Of a stretch of DNA of 64,000 nt, positions 34,531-44,568 are shown one piece after another. The stretch is from the NCBI RefSeq assembly GCF_001583495.1, contig NZ_LQAQ01000100.1, forward strand, positions 186,001 to 250,000, in the 5' to 3' direction. Position 1 is the stretch's first letter. Every line of letters starts with the position of its first letter. Origin of the DNA: Flammeovirga sp. SJP92. Its GTDB lineage: Bacteria > Bacteroidota > Bacteroidia > Cytophagales > Flammeovirgaceae. Both the position numbers and the translations under genes were made by a program. Below the pieces are notes generated by a model. The model was given only the letters and a program-made list of their open reading frames with translations. It searched no databases and was not told where the DNA came from.

Positions 34531-35112
34531 ATGAAGGACCTATTGACCCTAAGAATTAAAAACATGGTTTGCCCAAGATGTGTGCAAGCTGTTTGGAATA
34601 TTTTGGATAAAAATGATGTTATGGTTGACCGTGTTGAGTTAGGCGTCGCTTATTTACAACTTCCTTTACAACCAGAACAAAGGGATAATGTTACAAAAGA
34701 TTTAGAAAATCTTGGATTTGAAATTCTTGATGACAGACAGTCTATTTTAGTAGAGAAAATAAAAAATTTAATTCATGATAAGTTTCAAAACCTTTCACAA
34801 CAACAGTGGAATAGGACTTTTTCATCTGAGTTAGAAGAAACGTTGAAGAGAGACTATTCAACAATTAGTCATTTATTTTCTTCTACCGAAGGAGTGACAA
34901 TTGAAAAATACCTCAATCAGCAGAAAATTGAAAAAGTAAAGGAATTTCTGATTTATGATGAATTAAGTGTAAAGGAAATAGCTGATTTACTTGGGTTTAA
35001 CAGTACACAGTATCTATCAAGTAAATTCAAACAAGCTACGGGGATGACGCCAAATTCTTTTAAAAAAATGAACCCAATACACCTGAGAAATTGTTTAAGT
35101 AAAAAGGTGTAA
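34531..35112 (+). CDS. HMA domain-AraC fusion regulator (metal-sensing candidate)
   Basis: The product has 193 residues. The N-terminal heavy-metal-associated-like domain (1-70) carries the CxxC pair C14 and C17 (MVCPRCVQAV). The C-terminal AraC DNA-binding domain (about 95-185) shows VTIEKYLNQQKIEKVKEFL and VKEIADLLGFNSTQYLSSKF, ending MTPNSFKK. Putting a copper-chaperone fold directly on an AraC domain suggests the CxxC senses Cu(I) or a similar ion. The heavy-metal RND operon lies 2-9 kb downstream on the other strand, which supports this. Short for an AraC protein. Confidence 0.8.
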   Translation: MKDLLTLRIKNMVCPRCVQAVWNILDKNDVMVDRVELGVAYLQLPLQPEQRDNVTKDLENLGFEILDDRQSILVEKIKNLIHDKFQNLSQQQWNRTFSSELEETLKRDYSTISHLFSSTEGVTIEKYLNQQKIEKVKEFLIYDELSVKEIADLLGFNSTQYLSSKFKQATGMTPNSFKKMNPIHLRNCLSKKV

Positions 35113-35222
35113 ACATTTGTTAATTATCAAAATGTGATGTACCTTAAGAATTGTACTGAATCATTAATAACTAATACCTAACTAATAACATTGCTTTTAA
35201 AGGTTAGTTTTTTTCTATTCCC

Positions 35223-37148
35223 ATGACAAAGAAGGATCAATTTTATCATAACCTATTACGTATACAACGCTCATTGTCTGATGATAACATTAAAGACTGT
35301 ATGGAGTCACTCTTATATTTCGCTCAAGAATATTTAGAGTCAACTTACAGCGTACTTTGTAAAGTGGGGGCTTACGGAGATGTATACCATTGTGTATCAA
35401 GGTATGATAAAGGAAAAAAAGTAACCTTGCCTTCTTTGGAAAAAACAATCACAAAAGTACTTAACGATAAAGAAATCGTTGTTGATCAAATTGAATCCCA
35501 TGATGTTATTTGTCTTCCCATTAAAAACTTTAATAAAAACAAAGTTTTGGGAGTGCTGTCTTTTGTACAGCCAAGGGATTCCGAATACGATTATTTTGCA
35601 ATGGAACAGGTGGCTTTAGTTGGTGAAGGTTTATTGGATGCTTTGACGAAGAGGAGCAGTACCAAAGTAGAGGTGCCGGTTAATAATTCCTTCAACTTAT
35701 CTTTCAAACCCTTTTTTACTGATTCTTATAATCTTTGTTGTATTACAGATTCAGACACTGGAAACTACTTGTTTATGAATCAGTCTTGGGAAAGAACATT
35801 AGGTTATTCAATTGAAGAACTGAAAGCCTATAATTTTTCCAATTGGGTACACCCTGATGATATAGATGAGACTATAAAGGTGTTTCAAGATGTATGTGAT
35901 GGAAAAGTGATCAGGTCGTTTATTAATCGATACAGAACAAAATGGGGAGATTATAAATATTTGGAGTGGGATGCTACTTTGGATGAAGATAGAAGGGTGA
36001 TTTATGCTTTGGCAAGGGATATTACGAGTCAACATGAAAATCACGAAAAGCTATTTTTCCAATCTACCATTCTTAAGGCGGTACAAGATAGTGTACTAGT
36101 AATAGATCTTTCTGGTAAAATCTCTTATATCAACGATGCCGTTATCTCTTTAACAGGATATCCAAAGAACTATTTGCTAGGAAGACCCTTGGATGTGATT
36201 CTGAAAGGAGTAGATAAGAGTAAGTCCATCAGTGTGGATGTCAATGATTTCTTGAAAGACCAGAATAATATTGAGTTTCAGATAGAAAGAAGAGACGGAG
36301 AATATATTTGGATTGAAGTCAGAACGAGTATTTTAGAAGATGTATACGGGGATCCAATTGGTTTCTTAGGTATTATCAAAGATATCACTCATCGTAAGGA
36401 GTATGAGGAAACTTTGATGAAGAGAAATGAAGAGCTGAGTAAAGCCAATAAAGAACTAGATAATTTTGTGTACAGAGTATCTCACGATTTAAGAGCTCCA
36501 ATCACCTCAGCGTTAGGCTTAATTGAATTGAGTATGGAAGCTACTTTGGAGGAAGTATACGAATACCTGAAATTACAGCAAAGGTCTTTAATGAAGCTGG
36601 ATGATTTTATTCGTGATATTTTGAATTACTCTAGAAACAATAGAATGGAATTGAAGCCTACTAGGGTGGATATTCAGGACTTGATTGAGGTGACTTTAGA
36701 GCAATATAAGTTTATCAGTAATTATAAACTGGTAAAAATCACGAAAGAAATTAATGTGGAAAACCACCTCTATTGTGATGAATCTAGATTAGCTGTTATT
36801 CTGAATAATTTAATTTCTAATGCCTATAAATTTACAACATTGGTGCCCAATCCTGAAATAAAGGTGGAGGTTAATGTAACACCCAATGATTTGATTTTGG
36901 TGATTGAAGATAATGGCATTGGAATTAAAAATGATCATATCACCAAGATCTTTGATATGTTCTACAGAGCTACGGATGTGAATAATGGTTCTGGTTTAGG
37001 ATTGTATATTGTAAAAGAGGCTGTCAAACGTTTGGGAGGTGAAATTGCAGTAGAATCCATCCTTAATGAAGGAACAAAATTCAAAATTACCATTCCGAAC
37101 TTGTGGAGTATTTTTCCTAAAGAAATAAGAGAAAAAGCTACAAACTAA
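35223..37148 (+). CDS. PAS-domain sensor histidine kinase
   Basis: The product has 641 residues with no membrane segment, so it is cytoplasmic. The order is an N-terminal GAF-like region (about 1-145), PAS 1 (about 165-275, including the HPDD motif at 210), PAS 2 with PAC (about 280-395), HisKA with the phospho-acceptor H421 (RVSHDLRAPIT), then the HATPase domain: NNLISNAYKFT (N box), EDNGIGI (G1), and GSGLGLYIVKEAV (G2). No receiver domain or adjacent response regulator gene is present, so it is an orphan kinase. The signal is unknown. Confidence 0.9.
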   Translation: MTKKDQFYHNLLRIQRSLSDDNIKDCMESLLYFAQEYLESTYSVLCKVGAYGDVYHCVSRYDKGKKVTLPSLEKTITKVLNDKEIVVDQIESHDVICLPIKNFNKNKVLGVLSFVQPRDSEYDYFAMEQVALVGEGLLDALTKRSSTKVEVPVNNSFNLSFKPFFTDSYNLCCITDSDTGNYLFMNQSWERTLGYSIEELKAYNFSNWVHPDDIDETIKVFQDVCDGKVIRSFINRYRTKWGDYKYLEWDATLDEDRRVIYALARDITSQHENHEKLFFQSTILKAVQDSVLVIDLSGKISYINDAVISLTGYPKNYLLGRPLDVILKGVDKSKSISVDVNDFLKDQNNIEFQIERRDGEYIWIEVRTSILEDVYGDPIGFLGIIKDITHRKEYEETLMKRNEELSKANKELDNFVYRVSHDLRAPITSALGLIELSMEATLEEVYEYLKLQQRSLMKLDDFIRDILNYSRNNRMELKPTRVDIQDLIEVTLEQYKFISNYKLVKITKEINVENHLYCDESRLAVILNNLISNAYKFTTLVPNPEIKVEVNVTPNDLILVIEDNGIGIKNDHITKIFDMFYRATDVNNGSGLGLYIVKEAVKRLGGEIAVESILNEGTKFKITIPNLWSIFPKEIREKATN

Positions 37149-37299
37149 CTCAAAGGAGAAGTCTGTAGCTTAAGTAATAGCTTTAAAGTGTTTAAAGGCT
37201 ACACCATCATAACTAATTTAATAAAATGAAGTAAATTAATACTAGGGTACGACAAGCTACTGAACGTACCTCTAGAATTAATTTTTTTATGTTTAAATA

Positions 37300-40200
37300 C
37301 TATGCCTTTTTGCGACTATAGAAAATACTAAAGAATACTGGGAATACGATTAGCGTTAAGACTGTGGCAGTAAGAATACCCCAAACAATCACGACCGCTA
37401 AAGGCTTTTGAGATTCCGAACCAATTCCCGTTGACATCGAAGCCGGTAATAAACCTACAAAGTCAGTCACTGCGGTCATTAATACCGGACGAATTCTCGA
37501 TTTTACGCCATTGTGAACGGCATCGTCCAATCCCATTCCTTCTTGTAGATTACTCTTGAACTTGGAGACGAGTAGTACACCATTTTGCACACAAATACCA
37601 AACAAGGCAATAAAACCTACACCGGCTGAGATACCGAAGTTCATTGTAAAGAACGTCAAACCAAGAATACCTCCAATCAAGGCGAATGGTACGTTCATCA
37701 TCACGATACTTGCGTCTTTCACATTATTGAACGTCGTCAATAACACCAAGAAGATCATGACCATCACGACTGGAACAACTTGCATCAAACGGTTTTGAGC
37801 ACGTTCCATGTTTTCAAATTCACCATCCCATGAGAAGTGCATTCCTTTACTGATGTTCAAAGTACCTTCTACTTTTTCTTGAGCTTCAGCTACTGCACTA
37901 CCTAAGTCTCTGCCTCTTACGGAGAAGGTAATGGCAACAAATCTTTCACCACCACTTCTGTATACAAAGGCAGGGCCTGTTTGCGTAGTGATATCTGCAA
38001 TCTCACCCAATTGTACCATTCCACCGTCTAATGTCGGTACTTTGATGTGACCGATCATATCAGAGTCTTGTCTGAATTCCTCTTGGTAACGAACACGGAT
38101 ATCAAACCTTCTCTCGTCTTCATACAATTGAGTAGCGGCTTTACCACCAATCGCCATTTCGATTACGGATTGAGCATCAGCAGTAGCGACTCCATAAAGG
38201 GCCATTTTTTCCTGATTCAGATCGATGCGTAATTCAGGTTGACCAATTAATTTGATGACGTTAAGGTCAGTGATACCGTCAACGCCTTCCATGATGTTTT
38301 TAGCCTCATTGGCAAGATCTTCCAGTTGGAATAGATCATTACCATAGATTTTCAAGGCTAAAGCACCTTTCACACCGGTTACGGCTTCTTCCACGTTGTC
38401 CATAATTGGCTGTGAGAAGTTGAAAGAAACACCTTGGTAATCGTTTAATTTATCTTCGAGTTCAGTGATGATTTCTTGTTTGGATAGTCCTCGTTCCCAT
38501 TCATCTTGAGGGTAAAGGTCTACGTGGAATTCGATATTGAAGAATCCCGTTGGGTCGGTACCATCATTCGGTCTACCCGTTTGAGATAATACACCTCTTA
38601 CTTCAGGAGTTTCACGAATCGTTTTTCTAAGCTTTTGCGTCATATCATACGACTCACTCAGGCTGGAACTGATTGGCATAAAGGCTCTGATATAAATAGC
38701 ACCTTCATTTAGCTGAGGTAAGAATTCTGTACCCAATCTTGATCCAAAGAATAAACCTACTGACAATACAGCACCGGATAATAGCACTGTTAATCTTTTA
38801 CGCTTATATGCCCAAGAGAATGCACCGTAGAACATTTTCTGCATGAAACGAGTGAAGAAATTCTCTTTCTCTCTTACATTTTTCTTTAAAAGAACACTTA
38901 CCAAAACAGGTACCAATGTCAGTGACATAATCAAGGCACCTAGTAATGCAAATCCAAAAGTATAAGCTAATGGGGAGAACATTTTTCCTTCCACTTTCTG
39001 GAACGCGAAAATTGGTACTAAAGCAAGGATTGTAATTAACTGAGACGAGAATAAATTGGCTCCCAATTTAGAACCTGCAGACTTGATCAAACCTAATTTT
39101 GAGAGTTTGTTGAATTTCTCCATTCCAAGCTCTCTCGCTCGTTTATCAAGAACCACAAATAGTCCTTCCACCATTACAACGGCACCATCGATGATAATAC
39201 CAAAGTCAATGGCTCCTAATGAAAGAAGGTTGGCAGACATGCCTTTCATCCTCATACAGACTAATGCAAACAGGAGTGAAAGCGGTATAATGATGGAGAC
39301 AATAAAGGTTGTTCTCCAATCGGCCATAAAGAGTAATACAAAAATGACTACGAAGAAAATACCTTCAGCCAAGTTTTTCATTACCGTGTCGGTAGTGTAT
39401 TCGATTAGCTCGGCTCTATCATAGAAAGGTTCGATTTGTGTTCCCTCAGGAAGTACTCTTTCATTCAGATCTTGAATTTTCACTTGAAGTCTTTCGATTA
39501 CCTCACTTGGGTTTTCACCACGACGCATTACTACAATACCTTGCACCAAATCAGGGTCATCATTCAAACCAACAATACCCAATTTAGGAGCAAATGTTTC
39601 TTGTACTTTCGCTACATTTTTGACCAAAACAGTTGTATTACCATTTCGCTCAATGATCACATTTTCGATTTCCTCTTTATTATTCAAAAGGCCAATCCCT
39701 CTGACAACATAGGCTTGATTTCTTTTCTCAATTACATCACCGCCCACATTAACATTACTTCTTTCTAACGCTTCATAAAGCTCCAATGCAGTAATATCAT
39801 ATTGTGACATCAAATGCGGGTCAGCACTTACTTCAAAGATTTTTACTTCACCACCAAAACTTACTACATCAGCAATACCTGGTACGGCTCTCAACTGTCT
39901 TTCAATCGTCCAGTCTTGAAGCGTTTTTAACTCTCTTACGGATTGATGATCTGATTTTAATGTATATCTAAAAATCTCACCGGTAGGGCCAGAAGAAGGT
40001 TCCATTTCTGAATCAACACCATCAGGAAGGTCCACGTTCATGATTCTGTTTGCCACCAATTGACGGGCTTTGAATTCATCCACATCATCACCAAAAGCGA
40101 TAGTGACTACGGACAAACCAAACAATGAAATCGAACGGACTTCTGTTTTACCAGGGGTTGAATTAACCTCTACCTCAATTGGCAGGGTCACAAACTTCTC

Positions 40201-40392
40201 CAATTCTTCTGCACTCTTACCAGGCCATTGTGAGATAATTCTTACTCTAGGATTAGTAACGTCAGGAAATGCCTCGATAGGCGTATTTTGATAGCTAATC
40301 ACTCCGGAAACGATTAGAATCAGTGTCATAAAGAACACAAAGAATCGGTTTCTCAGAGAGAAGCTAATGATATTTTGAACAAAGTTTTTCAT
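37300..40392 (-). CDS. Heavy-metal efflux RND pump (CzcA/CusA family)
   Basis: The product has 1030 residues with RND layout: 12 membrane helices and two large periplasmic loops. The fourth helix carries the HME motif D396, D402, E409 (DFGIIIDGAVVMVE). This D-D-E set is as in CzcA-type pumps for divalent cations, while CusA-type Cu/Ag pumps lack the first Asp. It is the last gene of a leftward operon with the adaptor and TolC-type genes. Length is typical. The exact ion cannot be fixed by motif alone. Confidence 0.9.
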   Translation of the reverse strand: MKNFVQNIISFSLRNRFFVFFMTLILIVSGVISYQNTPIEAFPDVTNPRVRIISQWPGKSAEELEKFVTLPIEVEVNSTPGKTEVRSISLFGLSVVTIAFGDDVDEFKARQLVANRIMNVDLPDGVDSEMEPSSGPTGEIFRYTLKSDHQSVRELKTLQDWTIERQLRAVPGIADVVSFGGEVKIFEVSADPHLMSQYDITALELYEALERSNVNVGGDVIEKRNQAYVVRGIGLLNNKEEIENVIIERNGNTTVLVKNVAKVQETFAPKLGIVGLNDDPDLVQGIVVMRRGENPSEVIERLQVKIQDLNERVLPEGTQIEPFYDRAELIEYTTDTVMKNLAEGIFFVVIFVLLFMADWRTTFIVSIIIPLSLLFALVCMRMKGMSANLLSLGAIDFGIIIDGAVVMVEGLFVVLDKRARELGMEKFNKLSKLGLIKSAGSKLGANLFSSQLITILALVPIFAFQKVEGKMFSPLAYTFGFALLGALIMSLTLVPVLVSVLLKKNVREKENFFTRFMQKMFYGAFSWAYKRKRLTVLLSGAVLSVGLFFGSRLGTEFLPQLNEGAIYIRAFMPISSSLSESYDMTQKLRKTIRETPEVRGVLSQTGRPNDGTDPTGFFNIEFHVDLYPQDEWERGLSKQEIITELEDKLNDYQGVSFNFSQPIMDNVEEAVTGVKGALALKIYGNDLFQLEDLANEAKNIMEGVDGITDLNVIKLIGQPELRIDLNQEKMALYGVATADAQSVIEMAIGGKAATQLYEDERRFDIRVRYQEEFRQDSDMIGHIKVPTLDGGMVQLGEIADITTQTGPAFVYRSGGERFVAITFSVRGRDLGSAVAEAQEKVEGTLNISKGMHFSWDGEFENMERAQNRLMQVVPVVMVMIFLVLLTTFNNVKDASIVMMNVPFALIGGILGLTFFTMNFGISAGVGFIALFGICVQNGVLLVSKFKSNLQEGMGLDDAVHNGVKSRIRPVLMTAVTDFVGLLPASMSTGIGSESQKPLAVVIVWGILTATVLTLIVFPVFFSIFYSRKKA

Positions 40393-40422
40393 TTCTTCTA
40401 CAGTTTTTTAGCTGGTGACGGA

Positions 40423-41544
40423 TTAGTTTTTAGCAAGTTGTTGTTCCATTAACTCATTGAATAGCAATAAAGCCTTCTCTGATACAACACGATCATTACT
40501 TTTTAAATCCCCCGAAATGAAAACTTTACCTTCATTGTTCCCTTTTACTTGTACAGGAACTACTTTAAATTCCTGACCAACTTTCTTAACAACATAGTCT
40601 TTGTTGTTGTGGAATACGATAGCATTGTCTGGCACTTCCAATACTTCTTCATCGAAGTTTTGGTAAACTACTACGTTCATTGCCATGTTAGGAAGTAATT
40701 TTTTATCCTCATTGCTCATTGCCACTCTAGCACTTAAAACCTTCGTCTCAGGATCAATCATTTTACTCATTTTCTCGATCTTCCCTGTGAAAGTTTCGTT
40801 AGGGTACGCCATTGCTTTCGCTTCTACTTTAGCACCTAATTGTACTTTGCTTAAGTCCGATTCAAATACATTGATTTTCACCCAAACATCACTCAAGTTG
40901 ACAATTGTAAACATTGACTCTTCAAAATCATCACGCAATAACATATTAGCAGTAATGTTTTTCTCGATGACTGTTCCGCTCATTGGAGCTCTTACAATGT
41001 GAGTGGCATTGCTTGACTCACCCATCAACTTCAATGTTTGATTTACTTTTTCTAACTGAGCTTTTGCTGCTTCCAACTCACTTTTCGCTTGTTGTAATTC
41101 CAAAGCAGAACTTAAACCGGCATCAAATAATGAATTCGCTACTTCAAATTCTTTTTCCTCACGGTCAACATTGGCTTTTGCTTCAATCCATTCTTGCTTT
41201 ACTTCCGCCATATCAGCAGAGTAAATTTTAGCTAAAACTTGTCCTTTTTTGACTTCATCACCGATAGATACCAACACGTTAGTCACCCTACCAGAAACGA
41301 TAGCAGGAATACGGATTTGTTTGTTAGGTAATGCCTCAACAGTACCTGTCAATCTGATTTTATTGGAAAGTGTAGAAGATGTAACTGCTTCAGTAGCTAC
41401 AATTTTTTTCATACTTGAGCTTAGCTCAGTAGTAGTTTCTTTTTTGTTTTCAGTTTTAGCTGTTGATGTAGAGCATGAATGAAAAGAAAGACTGATTGTT
41501 CCAGCGAATACTAGACCTGCAACTAATTTATATAAAGATTTCAT
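40423..41544 (-). CDS. RND periplasmic adaptor lipoprotein (CusB/CzcB type)
   Basis: The product has 373 residues. The lipoprotein signal ends at LSFHSC-STS (Cys29). A lipoyl-like half-motif (IRIPAIVSGRVTNVLVSIGDEVKKGQVL), a coiled-coil hairpin (about 115-185), the second lipoyl half (IVRAPMSGTVIEKNI), and beta-barrel and membrane-proximal domains follow. It bridges the inner-membrane pump to the outer-membrane channel. It sits 30 bp upstream of the pump gene in transcription order. Confidence 0.9.
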   Translation of the reverse strand: MKSLYKLVAGLVFAGTISLSFHSCSTSTAKTENKKETTTELSSSMKKIVATEAVTSSTLSNKIRLTGTVEALPNKQIRIPAIVSGRVTNVLVSIGDEVKKGQVLAKIYSADMAEVKQEWIEAKANVDREEKEFEVANSLFDAGLSSALELQQAKSELEAAKAQLEKVNQTLKLMGESSNATHIVRAPMSGTVIEKNITANMLLRDDFEESMFTIVNLSDVWVKINVFESDLSKVQLGAKVEAKAMAYPNETFTGKIEKMSKMIDPETKVLSARVAMSNEDKKLLPNMAMNVVVYQNFDEEVLEVPDNAIVFHNNKDYVVKKVGQEFKVVPVQVKGNNEGKVFISGDLKSNDRVVSEKALLLFNELMEQQLAKN

Positions 41545-41562
41545 GTGATTTCGAATTAAGAA

Positions 41563-42876
41563 TTATTGAATAGGATAGATGTCTTTGCCAACCGTGTAGT
41601 TGACATTTTCTTGTGCTTGGAATAGGGACATTTCAGTGTCGTACCATTGTCCAAGGTTATCGCGGTAGCTTTCAAAGAAGTCAATGAATTCCAAAAGGCT
41701 CAACTGCTTGTGTTGGTAACTTTTGGTTACAGCACCCATTACTTCTTCCATTTCCGCAGACAATTCAGGATCTAACTGCTCATAAAGCGATCTTACTTGA
41801 TTCAACTTTTGAGCGGCAGTGTAAACATCAATCTGAAGGTTTTTCTCTGCTTCATTTAAGCGAACTTGTTGTTGCTCCTGTTGAATTTTAGCCGCTTGAA
41901 TTCCCCCTTTGTTTCTATCCCAAACTGGTAAATCAAAAGCAATTTGGATAGCCCAATAATCTGCTTGGTGAGCACCTCTACGGTCATACATTGTTCCTAA
42001 ATGTAAATCCGGTACCGCCTCAGCTTTGGCTAACGCAAGACTCTCCGCTGATTGTTTCATACGAATATTTTCGATTTTGAAATCGAATCTATGATCTTGT
42101 GCTAGTGTGGCCCAAAGCGTCGGATCGGGTAAAGATTCACTTGGCTTGAATTCAGGAATTGTGATAGAAAGACTCACATTGGCCTGCACGTTTAAGAGCA
42201 TTTTAATGTTCGCTTCAATATCAGCAGCCTCTTGAACCAAGTCTAGCCAACCTTTTCTGGCATCCAACAGAAGTGCTTTCAAACGCACCACTTCTGATTT
42301 AGATACATTTCCCTTTTGTGATTGTTCTTTATAAACAGCGACTAACTTTTCAACGGGCTCAATCGCTACTAAATAGCTACTCGCTTTCTCCTGTGCATAG
42401 TGCAATTCTACTAATTCAGAGCGAAGTTCAGTACGAAGTTCTCTCAATGTATTGTAGAATTCATACTCTGAGATTTCAGCTTCAATCTTGGCTACGTTGG
42501 TTCTCTTTTTTCTTTTACCCGCAGTCTCGATCATCTGTGAGATTTCGAATACTCTTTGAGCTTCTCTATCTGTTCTGAACCAGATATTATCCTCATTGTC
42601 ATACATAGCGATCTCTATTCCAACCTCAGGGTTAGGCCATGCTTTTGCTTGAATGATTTCTGCTTTTGATATTTCTATATTTTGCTTTTCAGCGATTAGA
42701 GTTAAGTTGTTTTGAAGGAAGATTTCCTCCGCTTGTGGTATTGTTAACTGCATTTTTAAGGCTTCTTCTACCTCATTTTGAGCAGAGGCAGTAAGGCTTA
42801 AAATGCATAACATTAAACCAATAAAATACTTGTACATAGTATTATACCTAAATAATAATAATGAATAAGGTATCAT
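41563..42876 (-). CDS. TolC-family outer-membrane efflux protein (CusC/CzcC type)
   Basis: The product has 437 residues as drawn. A more likely start is the Met 15 codons in (MYKYFIGLMLCILSL, about 42834), where the signal peptide begins and ends at SA-QNE. Two repeats of long helices with Ala/Glu/Gln-rich heptads form the periplasmic tunnel; EIIQAKAWPNPEVGIEIAMY is a typical early strand. Outer-membrane exit of the metal pump. The stop is 18 bp before the adaptor start. Confidence 0.85.
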   Translation of the reverse strand: MIPYSLLLFRYNTMYKYFIGLMLCILSLTASAQNEVEEALKMQLTIPQAEEIFLQNNLTLIAEKQNIEISKAEIIQAKAWPNPEVGIEIAMYDNEDNIWFRTDREAQRVFEISQMIETAGKRKKRTNVAKIEAEISEYEFYNTLRELRTELRSELVELHYAQEKASSYLVAIEPVEKLVAVYKEQSQKGNVSKSEVVRLKALLLDARKGWLDLVQEAADIEANIKMLLNVQANVSLSITIPEFKPSESLPDPTLWATLAQDHRFDFKIENIRMKQSAESLALAKAEAVPDLHLGTMYDRRGAHQADYWAIQIAFDLPVWDRNKGGIQAAKIQQEQQQVRLNEAEKNLQIDVYTAAQKLNQVRSLYEQLDPELSAEMEEVMGAVTKSYQHKQLSLLEFIDFFESYRDNLGQWYDTEMSLFQAQENVNYTVGKDIYPIQ

Positions 42877-43037
42877 GACTTACCAACAGAACAGATCTGT
42901 AGAAAGTTGATAAACATAAAATATTGAATAGGGAATGTCTTCTGAAAAGACATGAAAAAACCGTAAGTAGAGGCGTGTAAAGAAAGAAGCTATAAATTGA
43001 TTATAAGCTACTTAAAAGCCATTACGGTAAAATAATA

Positions 43038-43427
43038 CTATGCCATTTTAGGCGGGGGAGTATCTGTAGGGTAGGAAGGAGAAGTATAAAATAATGGACG
43101 AGCGATTGGGAGTTTTTCGTCCGTTGGCAGTTCATCAATATCAACTTGGGACGCTGGAGTTATGATGCTTGGGTTACTAAGGAACCAAGTAATATTGATT
43201 TGACCTACAATTACCTGTCCTTCATCTTCACCAGAAGGGTTATCAGGCAATGCTGCATCTTCTCCAAAAAGATGCATGGATACCAATTCGAAAATACTTT
43301 CAATCTCATTGGACATGTGTTTTGGCAATAGCCTGTCGTTTACATTCACACTTACGTTGAGTAAGTGAAATGCCATTAACAGCACTAAGCTTTTGATGAT
43401 GCCACTATGTGAAAAATATCCTCTCAT
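43038..43427 (-). CDS. Small exported protein at the head of the metal-efflux operon
   Basis: The product has 129 residues. One N-terminal hydrophobic segment (SLVLLMAFHLLNVSVNV) is probably a signal or anchor. An acidic middle and a C-terminus ending in PTDTPPPKMA follow. Small proteins ending with a proline-rich tail are common upstream of CzcCBA-like operons in Bacteroidota, but I know no function. It has no Cys and only few His, so metal binding is doubtful. It lies 160 bp before the TolC gene on the same strand. Confidence 0.55.
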   Translation of the reverse strand: MRGYFSHSGIIKSLVLLMAFHLLNVSVNVNDRLLPKHMSNEIESIFELVSMHLFGEDAALPDNPSGEDEGQVIVGQINITWFLSNPSIITPASQVDIDELPTDEKLPIARPLFYTSPSYPTDTPPPKMA

Positions 43428-43549
43428 TAATTTTTTAACTACACAATAATAGTTCTCCTTTTCAACAATACGTAAGAATTTAAGAGACCATTAAGAATAT
43501 TAACAGCTGTTATAGAAATGTGATAAAATTCGTAGCATCTATGAGGTAA

Positions 43550-43630
43550 GAATGCTACTATTACTTAACATTTATGTCAGTAGGCTTTCTCCTCAATTTG
43601 TTTGGTAGTTCTCTCCTCGGCCTTCAAGAC
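43550..43630 (+). repeat. Dispersed non-coding repeat, partial copy R3
   Basis: About 80 bp resembles the first part of R2: AATG-TGCTAT-like text, ACTTAACATT, GTCAG..GCTTTCT, GTTTGGTAGT, and CTCGGCCTTCAAG. The hairpin part is missing. Confidence 0.55.
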
Positions 43631-43635
43631 TTAAC

Positions 43636-44487
43636 TTATTTATTGATGATTAAAGCGACAGTCAAGTCCACTCTATCCAATCCCTCAGAAGTGCCTTCAG
43701 GTAGCTCAATAGTTTGTATTGTACCATTTTCTTCTATCTGAATTGTGGTTAAAGAACCCAATACTAAATCTACTTGAATACCAACACCTAATATATCGCT
43801 AATATCAAAATCATAACCCGCAGCAAGATTTAAACCTAATGTTTCTCCACTAATTGTAACGGGATGATAACCGGTAAGCTTGAAGCGATTCAAATAGTTC
43901 AAGTAACCAAAGCCAGCGCCAAAGATAAATGCATTATTGTTTTTATCACTGGCAATACGAGCCATAAAGCTAGGTCCTATATAATTCATTTTCACCACAT
44001 CGTTGAGGGATGTATTACCCGTTAACTGTACTTCATGAGAAGCATGTGCGAAGGAATATTTCAACCCTACTCCAAAAAAATCATTGAAAAAGAAAGAAGC
44101 ATTGGCCCCTAATGTATAACCTAATTTGAGGGCATCAAAGTGAGATTTTAGCTGTGGTCCTAAACTATTATCTACAGGTGAAAGCCTGTAGGACATACCG
44201 CCGTTTATGCTAAAACGGAATTTAGGCAAGGGCTTTTTTGTTGGACTTGAGGTTGTAATTGTGTGAGGATTATAAAAACCATACTCATAATAAGTCACAC
44301 GATTCAAAGGCAGCAAAGAAGATTTCAATTCTTTTTTGTGCTCTAAGTTAAAGTAAATATGATCGTTATAGATTTCATCAATTTTACAACTGATGGAATC
44401 ATTTCCTACAGTAACAATAAGGTCTTGGGCAAAACTGAAAGTGACATAAGTAAAGCAGATAAAAGTAAAAAAAATCTTTTTCATCAT
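43636..44487 (-). CDS. Outer-membrane beta-barrel protein
   Basis: The product has 283 residues from the ATG at 44487 (or 44484); the frame is open further upstream to 44547, but the signal peptide MMKKIFFTFICFTYVTFSFA starts here. After a short N-terminal domain (ISCKIDEIYNDHIYF) come alternating strands with small loops (FRFSINGGMSYRL, YTLGANASFFF, GVGLKYSF, FIFGAGFGYLNY, GLNLAAGYDF, LTVALIINK). It fits an OmpA/PF13568-like barrel of 8-10 strands. Function unknown. Confidence 0.7.
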   Translation of the reverse strand: MMKKIFFTFICFTYVTFSFAQDLIVTVGNDSISCKIDEIYNDHIYFNLEHKKELKSSLLPLNRVTYYEYGFYNPHTITTSSPTKKPLPKFRFSINGGMSYRLSPVDNSLGPQLKSHFDALKLGYTLGANASFFFNDFFGVGLKYSFAHASHEVQLTGNTSLNDVVKMNYIGPSFMARIASDKNNNAFIFGAGFGYLNYLNRFKLTGYHPVTISGETLGLNLAAGYDFDISDILGVGIQVDLVLGSLTTIQIEENGTIQTIELPEGTSEGLDRVDLTVALIINK

Positions 44488-44568
44488 TCGTTGATTAGTG
44501 AAGTGCTTTGAGTAAATTTCTACAAATATAGGATATTCATGTAACATGCTGAAAAAAAGCGATTTAAA

